A DNA stretch of 5,391 nt from Syntrophus sp. (in: bacteria) (GTDB lineage: Bacteria > Desulfobacterota > Syntrophia > Syntrophales > UBA8958), in the NCBI GenBank assembly GCA_003451635.1, contig DMAT01000240.1, positions 2,786 through 8,176 of the forward strand. Reading direction: 5' to 3'. A program made the translations under genes and the position numbers. The notes under the pieces were generated by a model that saw only the letters and a list, made by a program, of their open reading frames with translations, made no database searches and had not been told where the DNA came from. Of the stretch, positions 1-5,312 are shown piece after piece (the stretch's first letter is position 1; each line of letters opens with the position of its first letter).

Positions 1-384
1 GATTTGCATGGCTTGGCCGCTCTGAACCTGACGGCGGATCAGGAAGCAAAGATAAAGACCTTGCGCGATGCCCAGTTGACGGAAGCAAAACCGCTTCAGG
101 ACAAGATGTTCAGCAAGCGCGGCGAATTGAAGCTTCTGTGGCTGCAGCAGAATCCCAATCAGCAAAAGATTGTAGCCGTACAAAAGGAAATCCGGAGCCT
201 TCGGGACCAGTTACAGGATAAGCAGACGAATCATCGTCTGGCGGTCCTAAAAGTTCTCACCCCGGAGCAACAGACCAAGGTCCAGGCCTTTGGCGCGGGA
301 AGAGGTTTTGCCCACGGCAGAGGTTTCGGCGCCGGCCCCGGCGGCGGATGCGGCGGCTATGGGCCCGGCCCCAGAGGCAACTGA
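1..384 (+). CDS. Spy/CpxP-like (LTxxQ, metal-resistance type) periplasmic protein, 3' part
   Basis: The frame is open from the first base, so the N-terminus, including any signal peptide, lies outside the window; 127 residues are visible before the TGA. The body is a charged, helical, Gln/Lys-rich stretch bracketed by two LTxxQ-type motifs: LTADQ at visible residues 10-14 and LTPEQQ at 86-91. This pattern is typical of the Spy/CpxP/ZraP group, small periplasmic helical-hairpin proteins that act as ATP-independent chaperones or envelope and metal stress sensors. From about residue 98 the protein becomes a Gly-rich tail with Phe, His, Arg and one Cys. Such tails occur in ZraP-like members, and metal binding is possible but unproven. 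A leading TTG at base 4 could be read as a start, but there is no room to see a ribosome site and the helix looks truncated there, so a 5'-partial gene is preferred. The family call is moderately sure; the ligand is unknown. Confidence 0.7.
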   Translation, partial: DLHGLAALNLTADQEAKIKTLRDAQLTEAKPLQDKMFSKRGELKLLWLQQNPNQQKIVAVQKEIRSLRDQLQDKQTNHRLAVLKVLTPEQQTKVQAFGAGRGFAHGRGFGAGPGGGCGGYGPGPRGN

Positions 385-414
385 TAAAAGAGATAGTCAA
401 AAATAGAGCAATGG

Positions 415-450
415 AAAACCCCGGGGTAGAAAATGTCCCGGGGTTTTTTT
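415..450 (+). terminator. Rho-independent terminator of the Spy-like gene
   Basis: The arm AAAACCCCGGG (415-425) pairs perfectly with CCCGGGGTTTT (437-447) around an 11-base loop, and the T run continues to 450. It lies 30 bases after the TGA of the Spy-like gene. Because the stem is flanked by A's on one side and T's on the other, it could also work in the reverse direction, but no minus-strand gene needing it is seen. Confidence 0.93.
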
Positions 451-664
451 ATGGCCTCCCCGTCGTATCCCGAAGGATCAGGACGCAAAAATAGAGCCCA
501 TGGCTTATTGGGATGAATTGAGGTTGCAAAACCTTATTTGTCAGGCATTCCCCCCTTTTATTGGCATTAAATCCGTTTATGATGGTTAATAAGCTATATA
601 TATGATAAGTAAAAAATAATAATAGATTGAACAAGAAAAAGATAAAAAAATCATGAATTTGCCC
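451..664. other. Intergenic region with no supportable gene; A/T-rich upstream promoter zone
   Basis: This stretch lies between the terminator and the HU promoter. No reading frame has a ribosome site and coding character. The first part (451-570) is of mixed composition and holds two small hairpins: AGCC-CAT-GGCT at 495-505 and AGGTT-GCAA-AACCT at 521-534, the latter with a GNRA-type loop. The second part (about 595-660) is strongly A/T-rich with A-tracts ending a few bases before the -35 box, as expected for an UP element contacted by the RNA polymerase alpha subunit. The UP-element role is an inference from composition and position. Confidence 0.5.
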
Positions 665-693
665 TTGACACAAGCCTTTTGCTCTTTTATAAT
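665..693 (+). promoter_or_regulatory. Consensus sigma-70 promoter for the HU gene
   Basis: A perfect -35 box TTGACA (665-670) is followed by a 17-base spacer and a perfect -10 box TATAAT (688-693). Transcription should start near 700, giving a leader of about 75 bases before the HU start codon. Directly after the -10 box comes GCGCCGC, a GC-rich discriminator like that of stringently controlled rRNA promoters (E. coli rrnB P1 has TATAATGCGCC). The upstream A/T-rich tract would strengthen it further. This suggests high, growth-rate-linked expression of HU; the regulation is inferred. Confidence 0.9.
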
Positions 694-762
694 GCGCCGC
701 AAGAAAGTAATAAGTATTTATGAATAAGGTTGGATCGTAAAGGGCGGTTGTAAACAAAACAA

Positions 763-770
763 AAGGAGGA
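763..770 (+). promoter_or_regulatory. Strong ribosome binding site of the HU gene
   Basis: AAGGAGGA sits 5 bases before the ATG at 776, a near-complete complement to the 16S rRNA 3' end. It fixes the HU start and fits a highly expressed protein. Confidence 0.9.
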
Positions 771-775
771 AGGAC

Positions 776-1057
776 ATGAACAAGGGAGATCTGGTAAACG
801 CGGTGGTAGCGGTTGTAGGGAAGAAAAAAACGGCGGAAGAAGCGGTAAATTGCGTTCTTGAGGCCATTACTGGGGCCTTGAAAAAGGAAGAGTCTGTTAC
901 TCTGGTTGGTTTCGGAACCTTTAAGGTCACGAAAAGGGCAGCCCGGACCGGCAGAAATCCCCAGACTGGCAAGGCCATCAAGATCAAGGCCAAGAAAGTT
1001 CCCAAGTTTGCTGCCGGCAAGAAACTGCGGGACGCTGTAGCGGCGGCGAAGAAGTAG
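776..1057 (+). CDS. HU family DNA-binding protein
   Basis: This is a histone-like nucleoid protein of 93 residues, against about 90 for typical HU. HU dimers bind DNA with little sequence preference, bend it and compact the nucleoid. The N-terminal half (1-42, beginning MNKGDLV) is the helical dimerisation body. GFGTF at 45-49 starts the beta region, and the arm carries the family signature with GRNPQTG at 59-65, including the Pro62 that inserts between base pairs. The signature closes with F78, the GK pair at 81-82 and a basic AAAKK tail. One Cys is present at 26. It is monocistronic, with its own consensus promoter, strong ribosome site and terminator. Absence of IHF-specific features and the MNK-type N-terminus favour HU over IHF. 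A choice between hupA and hupB type names is not justified from sequence alone. Confidence 0.97.
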   Translation: MNKGDLVNAVVAVVGKKKTAEEAVNCVLEAITGALKKEESVTLVGFGTFKVTKRAARTGRNPQTGKAIKIKAKKVPKFAAGKKLRDAVAAAKK

Positions 1058-1078
1058 TTACGCCTTTAAATTTTCAGG

Positions 1079-1115
1079 AAAAGCCTCCGGCATTGATTGT
1101 GTTGGGGGCTTTTTT
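1079..1115 (+). terminator. Rho-independent terminator of the HU gene
   Basis: AAAAGCCTCC (1079-1088) pairs with GGGGGCTTTT (1104-1113), with one T-G wobble, around a 15-base loop, and a run of six T's covers 1110-1115. It begins 21 bases after the HU stop and ends 30 bases before the sensor kinase start, separating the highly expressed HU gene from the kinase. Confidence 0.88.
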
Positions 1116-1145
1116 ATTTGCTTTCCTTACACAACCAAGGCATCC

Positions 1146-3473
1146 ATGAAAGAAACAATTTATTCCGACCTTGAGACGGCCCCGGTGATGAAAATCAACA
1201 AGTTAACGTTGAAATTCTCGGGGGAATTAGCACCCCTTGAAGGTTCTTTTCAAAAGAGCTTTTACCTTGCCTCCCTCCCTCACATTCGCATTGCCATGAT
1301 CTTGGGTGCTGTTTTCTATTCGTCATTCGGAATCCTGGATGCCATTCTGATGCCGGAGCAAAAATACGCCACCTGGTTCATCCGCTATGCCGTGGTCTGT
1401 CCGATGATATTTTTGACTTTCCTGACTACCTTCTTCAAGTCCTTTGAGAAGTATATGCAGCCTGTACTGGCGGGAGCGCTCATCGTATGTGGAGGGGGCA
1501 TTATCTACATGATCATCATTGCCCCGCCGCCGGTCAATTATTCATATTATGCCGGCGTGTTGCTCGTTTTTATGTGGGGATACACCTTCATGCGCGTTTT
1601 TTTTCTATGGGCTTCCTTTGCCGGCTGGGTGCAGGTGCTGTTGTATGAAGCCGCTGCCATCTGGATCAATCCCACCCCCCTGGCCACTCTGATCAACAAC
1701 AACTTCTTTTTCATCAGCGCCAATTTCATCGGCATGCTGGCATGTTATTCCATCGAATACCACGCCCGAAGAGATTTTTATATGTCCCATTTACTGGAAC
1801 GGGAACGGGAAAAGGTACACAGGAACAACATGGAGTTGGAATGGCGGATTAACGAAAGGACCGCAGCGCTGATTGAAAGCAATAATTCTCTTGAGCAGGA
1901 CATTTTGGAGCGCAAGCGAGCGGAGGCAGCCCTGCACGATAGTGAAGAGAGATTCCGCCTGTTGGCAGAGAATGCAAGGGATACGATCTGGACGATGGAC
2001 ATGGACCTCCGATACACTTATATGAGCCCCTATGTTAAGCAGATCCTCGATTATACCCCCGAAGAATACGTGGAAATACCGTTGAATGAGGTGATGACGC
2101 CGCCTTCCCTGGAAGCCTGCCTGCAACTCTTTGCGGAAGAAGTGGAGGTTGAAAAGAGCGGGCAAAAGGACCTGCTCCGCTCAAGGACTCTTGAAGTCGA
2201 ACATATCAGCAGGGATGGGGGGAAAGTATGGGTTGAAATCAAGATGACCTTTGTCCGCGACTCGGAAGGCCAGGCAGTGGGTATTCTTGGATATACCCGG
2301 AATATCGCCGAACGCAAGCGGGCGGAGACGGAGAAGATTCATCTTGAGGAGCAGTTGCAGCAGGCCCAGAAACTGGAATCAATCGGGACATTGGCCGGGG
2401 GCATCGCCCATGACTTCAACAACCTCCTTATGGGGATTCAGGGATACGCCTCTCTGATGCTGCTGGATATCGATTCCTCTCATCCCCATTATGAGCAGCT
2501 GAAGCGCATTGAAGATCAGGTAAGAAGCGGAGCGGATTTAACAAAACAGTTGTTAGGGTTTGCCCGGGGCGGCCGCTATGAGGTGAAACCGACGAACATT
2601 AATGATATCATCAGGAAGGCCTCCTCCATGTTTGGCAGGGCAAAGAAGGAGATTGCCATGCATCAGCGCCTGGGCGATGGCCTCTGGACAATCAATGTGG
2701 ACCGGGGACAGATGGAGCAGGTATTCATGAATCTGTTCGTGAATGCCTGGCAGGCAATGCCCGGGGGCGGGGAGATCTATCTGGAGACGGAGAACTTTAC
2801 CATGGATGATGACCGAGCGCCTGCATATGCCGTCACGCCCGGTCAATACATCAAGATCTCCATGACCGACACCGGCACCGGGATGGACGAAAAAACCAGG
2901 GAACGGATCTTTGACCCCTTTTTCACGACAAAGGAAATGGGAAGAGGGACCGGACTGGGACTGGCGACGGTCTACGGGATCATCAAGGGTCACGGAGGCA
3001 TGATCAATGTGTACAGCGAGCCCGGCCATGGAACAACGTTCACCATCTATTTGCCCGCTTCGGAGCGGGAAGTGGTTAAGGAACAGACGGCAACAGGGAT
3101 CATCGTCAGGGGCAATGAATCGATCCTGCTGGTGGATGACGAAGAAACGGTAATGGAAGTAAACAAAGAGCTGCTGGAATCAATGGGGTACCGTGTTTAT
3201 GCGACCAAAAGCGGCCAGGAGGCCATCGCCGTTTACATGGAGAAACAAAAGGAGATTGACTTAGTGATACTGGACATGATCATGCCGGGGATATCGGGGG
3301 GAGAGACATTCGATCGGCTCCGGGAGATCGCCCCCGGGATAAAAGTTCTTCTTTCCAGCGGGTACAGCATTAACGGCGAGGCACAGGAGATTCTGGACCG
3401 GGGCTGCAACGGGTTCATCCAGAAACCCTTTCAACTTTCCGAACTCTCCATCAAGGTCCGGAAGATGCTATAA
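1146..3473 (+). CDS. Membrane-bound hybrid sensor histidine kinase (6 TM, PAS, HisKA, HATPase, REC)
   Basis: This 775-residue inner-membrane sensor autophosphorylates on His and passes the phosphate to its own receiver. Residues 1-45 look cytoplasmic. About six hydrophobic helices follow (roughly 48-68, 76-98, 106-126, 133-149, 151-173, 186-204), a sensor region I cannot assign to a named family. A charged coiled coil spans about 213-265 and a PAS domain with PAC-like end about 268-390. The H-box GGIAHDFNNLL has phospho-His H422. The ATPase shows the N-box with N533, G1 DTGTGM (575-580), F-box FDPFFTTK (589-596) and G2 GRGTGLGL (599-606). The receiver has acidic pair D664/D665, phosphoacceptor D710 in the LDMIMPG motif, S737 and K760, all conserved. 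The H-box is of the NtrB-like type. The start at 1146 has only a weak AAGG five bases upstream; Met15 (base 1188) is an alternative. No separate response regulator or HPt protein lies nearby, so the output is unknown. No promoter is evident in the 30 bases after the HU terminator. Confidence 0.95.
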   Translation: MKETIYSDLETAPVMKINKLTLKFSGELAPLEGSFQKSFYLASLPHIRIAMILGAVFYSSFGILDAILMPEQKYATWFIRYAVVCPMIFLTFLTTFFKSFEKYMQPVLAGALIVCGGGIIYMIIIAPPPVNYSYYAGVLLVFMWGYTFMRVFFLWASFAGWVQVLLYEAAAIWINPTPLATLINNNFFFISANFIGMLACYSIEYHARRDFYMSHLLEREREKVHRNNMELEWRINERTAALIESNNSLEQDILERKRAEAALHDSEERFRLLAENARDTIWTMDMDLRYTYMSPYVKQILDYTPEEYVEIPLNEVMTPPSLEACLQLFAEEVEVEKSGQKDLLRSRTLEVEHISRDGGKVWVEIKMTFVRDSEGQAVGILGYTRNIAERKRAETEKIHLEEQLQQAQKLESIGTLAGGIAHDFNNLLMGIQGYASLMLLDIDSSHPHYEQLKRIEDQVRSGADLTKQLLGFARGGRYEVKPTNINDIIRKASSMFGRAKKEIAMHQRLGDGLWTINVDRGQMEQVFMNLFVNAWQAMPGGGEIYLETENFTMDDDRAPAYAVTPGQYIKISMTDTGTGMDEKTRERIFDPFFTTKEMGRGTGLGLATVYGIIKGHGGMINVYSEPGHGTTFTIYLPASEREVVKEQTATGIIVRGNESILLVDDEETVMEVNKELLESMGYRVYATKSGQEAIAVYMEKQKEIDLVILDMIMPGISGGETFDRLREIAPGIKVLLSSGYSINGEAQEILDRGCNGFIQKPFQLSELSIKVRKML

Positions 3474-3571
3474 TAAAACATATCTTTCAAATGTTAATCT
3501 TCAGATCTTTTCTCTGCATATGGAATTCCCGAAGACTCACCTCAATTCACTGCTCATTATTTTTAACAACC
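3474..3571. other. Short gap between the kinase and the ABM gene
   Basis: No terminator hairpin and no convincing -35/-10 pair is visible in this A/T-leaning gap. The small gene downstream may therefore be transcribed from the kinase side, or from a promoter I cannot recognise. Confidence 0.4.
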
Positions 3572-3578
3572 AAGGAGG
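3572..3578 (+). promoter_or_regulatory. Ribosome binding site of the ABM gene
   Basis: AAGGAGG lies 9 bases before the ATG at 3588, and supports that start and translation independent of the kinase. Confidence 0.85.
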
Positions 3579-3587
3579 AGAAGTACA

Positions 3588-3902
3588 ATGATCTATGTGA
3601 TTGCAACATTGGAGCTGGCCGACGGCAGGCGTGATGATTATCTGAATGAATTCAAGAAGCTTATTCCCAAGGTGCGCGCCGAAGCGGGATGCCTTGAATA
3701 CGGTCCGGCCCTCGATGTCCCTACGGACATCCCCGTCCAGGAACAGGTCAGCAAGAATGCCGTGACCATTATTGAACGCTGGTCCGATCTCCCGGCCTTG
3801 AAGGAACATCTGGTCGCCCCGCACATGAAAATTTATCGGGAAGCGGTCAAGACCTTGGTTGTGGGGATGAAAATCCGGATTCTCCAGCCCCTAGACGTGT
3901 GA
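3588..3902 (+). CDS. Putative quinol monooxygenase (antibiotic biosynthesis monooxygenase, ABM family)
   Basis: This 104-residue protein has the usual length of the ABM dimeric ferredoxin-like barrel family (YgiN-like). The first strand MIYVIATLEL (1-10) is followed by the helix with EFKKLIPKVRAEAGCLEY (21-38), the strand AVTIIERW (58-65) and the helix ALKEHLVAPHM (70-80) with the family's conserved PHM histidine (H79). Characterised relatives oxidise quinols or aromatic polyketides without metal or flavin cofactors, and others have unrelated small-molecule roles, so the substrate here is unknown. No signal peptide is present, so it should be cytoplasmic. A segment at about 43-55 (VPTDIPVQEQV) looks like a surface loop between the usual strands. 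It follows the kinase on the same strand and converges with the PPTase gene, leaving only 17 bases between the stops. Confidence 0.88.
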   Translation: MIYVIATLELADGRRDDYLNEFKKLIPKVRAEAGCLEYGPALDVPTDIPVQEQVSKNAVTIIERWSDLPALKEHLVAPHMKIYREAVKTLVVGMKIRILQPLDV

Positions 3903-3919
3903 TGCCTTCCGGGTATCCC

Positions 3920-4585
3920 CTAATAGTGAACGGCGAAGGCGATATACTTACCGTCGTGACTCAGGCTGATGTCGATATCCGTCCTGTTTCCTTCGATGAA
4001 GACCCGGGGCGCTCCGTAGCCGTGGGGCGTTTCATCGCGGCGGATGTCGATATAATACGGGGAGGCTTTTGTAACGGACGCCAGATGATGGATCGCCGCC
4101 CGGCGCACGGCCGCGGAAGGATCAAAGGGACCATCCCTTCTCTCCTCCAGAACATGGACCGGATTGGCCGCCGGAGCGCCGCCATTACCGTTTCGCACGG
4201 CGGCGACACAGTGAACGCGGTGAGTTGACAACGTAAAGAAAGTATCCACGGGACCTGCCGGCGTCATAACCACCCCGCACTCCTGAATTGACACCGCATT
4301 GCCGTTTGTCTGCTTCAGAACGATGTGGGCCGCCTTTCCGGGCTCATCCCGATGGGCGTACGCCCGGTGTGCAAAGCTCAGCCCCGGTTTAAATTTGCTT
4401 ACCGCCTTGAAAGCCGCTTCCTTCGCCGCCCAGAGCATCCAGAGGGTGGCATCGGGAGAGAGGGACCTATCAATCCGTTCCTGTTCCTCCGGAGTGAAGA
4501 CGCGGGCAATGAAGCGCCGGTCCAGGCTTTTCCCGACGCTGTCCGAACTGGTCAAATCTACAATATCGTTGCCGATGCTGGTCAA
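3920..4585 (-). CDS. AcpS-order 4'-phosphopantetheinyl transferase
   Basis: The enzyme moves the phosphopantetheine arm of CoA onto the Ser of apo-carrier proteins; the ACP two genes upstream is the obvious substrate. I chose the TTG at 4585 because AGGAGGA lies 5 bases before it and the protein then starts MTSIGNDIVDL, as in AcpS-type enzymes (221 residues); an open frame extends 12 codons further, to a TTG at 4621. Visible motifs are GNDIVD (5-10, Mg-binding D7), WAAKEAAFK (52-60, with K55/E56), GAPRV (191-195) and ISLSHDG (206-212). The motif order is that of AcpS, but the KEA-to-SHDG distance is about 150 residues rather than about 50, and the total is nearly twice AcpS length. A stretch at 115-130 (FFTLSTHRVHCVAAV) resembles an extra sheet strand. 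The gene overlaps the acyltransferase frame by 116 bases, which implies translational coupling. Family call firm; specific partner inferred. Confidence 0.9.
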   Translation of the reverse strand: MTSIGNDIVDLTSSDSVGKSLDRRFIARVFTPEEQERIDRSLSPDATLWMLWAAKEAAFKAVSKFKPGLSFAHRAYAHRDEPGKAAHIVLKQTNGNAVSIQECGVVMTPAGPVDTFFTLSTHRVHCVAAVRNGNGGAPAANPVHVLEERRDGPFDPSAAVRRAAIHHLASVTKASPYYIDIRRDETPHGYGAPRVFIEGNRTDIDISLSHDGKYIAFAVHY

Positions 4586-5312
4586 AGTATTCCTCCTCCA
4601 TTTGGGCCAGGCGTTGAACAATCTGCCCCGCCAGGTCCCGTTGGGCCCTTAGTCCCTGCCTATCCGGCATCCGGGGCAGAAAGGCATCCATGGTTATCGT
4701 GAATGTTTCGCCGCGATTGGGCATATCACTGTACAATTTTTGGGCGTCCCCCCGGAGATAAACGCAAAGGACCCGGCAATCAGGATGATCCTGGAGAAAA
4801 CGGCCCACGCCGTAGGAGAAATTCTCCGTATCGACGCGCCCCGATCGGGAGCGCCTTCCTTCAGGAAATACCATGAGGATCTGTTGCCCCTCCAGGAGAT
4901 AGTTGCATTTGGCAAGGGTTGCCTGCATCTCTTCCCGGTCGCCTCCCCGGCTGACGGGAATGCATTTCGCCAGATAACACAGGACGACCAGGAAAATATT
5001 CCGCTGGAAATTAGCCCGTTCCGGAAGATTCCAGGGGAGTCGGCTGTATTCCGTGATGTGCCTTCCCATGGACGTGAGGGCATAGATCAGGATCAGGGAA
5101 TCGATCAGAGTGAGATGATTGCCGCAGATCAGCCAAGGCCCCTTGTGACCCTCCGTCAGCCCGGCCCACTGGCGGCGGATCTTGTCCAGATCCCTGACCC
5201 GGTAGCCCCGCCAGCTTCTCAGGAACAGAAAATACAGGGGCGCCAGCAGCCAGGAGGTCAGGGAACCCAGGGCGGTCTGAAGGCGGAGCTGAAATGCCGT
5301 CGCAGAGGTCAT
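4470..5312 (-). CDS. 1-acyl-sn-glycerol-3-phosphate (PlsC-type) acyltransferase
   Basis: This PlsC/LPLAT-family acyltransferase moves an acyl group from ACP or CoA to a lysophospholipid-like or other hydroxyl acceptor at the inner face of the membrane. The frame encodes 280 residues. A hydrophobic anchor-like segment at 12-31 precedes the catalytic motif NHLTLID (65-71, with H66 and D71 of HX4D). PVSRGGDRE (119-127) corresponds to the acceptor-binding arginine block, FPEGRRSRSG (149-158) is the FPEG motif, and VLCVYLRGD (181-189) matches the fourth block. The ATG at 5312 overlaps the ACP stop as ATGA, so it is coupled to the ACP gene. Residues beyond about 243 (after MEEEYF) turn Arg/Gly/Pro/His-rich and have no family look; this tail is encoded by bases that also encode the PPTase. 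The natural end is probably near 4584, making about 243 residues. The acceptor is unknown; its position suggests a dedicated role with the neighbouring ACP. Confidence 0.9.
   Translation of the reverse strand: MTSATAFQLRLQTALGSLTSWLLAPLYFLFLRSWRGYRVRDLDKIRRQWAGLTEGHKGPWLICGNHLTLIDSLILIYALTSMGRHITEYSRLPWNLPERANFQRNIFLVVLCYLAKCIPVSRGGDREEMQATLAKCNYLLEGQQILMVFPEGRRSRSGRVDTENFSYGVGRFLQDHPDCRVLCVYLRGDAQKLYSDMPNRGETFTITMDAFLPRMPDRQGLRAQRDLAGQIVQRLAQMEEEYFDQHRQRYCRFDQFGQRREKPGPALHCPRLHSGGTGTD
4591..4599 (-). promoter_or_regulatory. Ribosome binding site deciding the PPTase start
   Basis: On the minus strand GGAGGAGGA reads from 4599 to 4591, five bases before TTG at 4585. It lies inside the acyltransferase reading frame (the Met-Glu-Glu-Glu codons) and argues for the internal TTG start rather than the upstream one. 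Confidence 0.75.

Noticed and set aside
470..540. Possible riboswitch: GGACGCAAA followed by small hairpins recalls the c-di-GMP-I (GEMM) core
   Set aside because: The GCAAA is not joined to the expected GCC arm, the flanking paired elements and receptor are missing, and it lies upstream of the HU promoter rather than in its leader.
720..740. Six-codon open frame (MNKVGS) in the HU leader
   Set aside because: No ribosome site precedes it, and the resemblance of its first residues to HU's MNK start is probably chance.
449..757. Minus-strand open frame of 102 codons across the intergenic region
   Set aside because: It runs through the terminator, the A/T-rich zone and the perfect HU promoter, lacks a ribosome site, and its Phe/Leu/Tyr-rich product reflects the A/T composition.
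718..1020. Minus-strand open frame of 100 codons opposite the HU gene
   Set aside because: It lies antisense to a certain HU gene and has no ribosome site or family resemblance.
1090..1145. A promoter for the kinase overlapping the HU terminator (TTGATT with a -10 about 17 bases on)
   Set aside because: The would-be -10 (ATTTGC) is very poor, and the boxes overlap the terminator stem and T run.
1790..3030. Several minus-strand open frames of 60-158 codons inside the kinase gene
   Set aside because: They are antisense shadows of a kinase whose every motif is intact, and none has a ribosome site or recognisable motif.
3899..4228. Plus-strand open frame of 109 codons opposite the PPTase
   Set aside because: It is antisense to the PPTase conserved motifs, and its product has no family features.
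4299..4702. Two overlapping plus-strand open frames of 117 and 125 codons
   Set aside because: They lie opposite the PPTase N-terminus and acyltransferase C-terminus; GC-rich coding DNA commonly leaves such antisense frames open.
4694..5083. Minus-strand open frame of 129 codons in another frame of the acyltransferase
   Set aside because: It overlaps the FPEG and arginine blocks of the acyltransferase in a shifted frame, and its Arg/Ser/Trp-rich product looks like a shadow.
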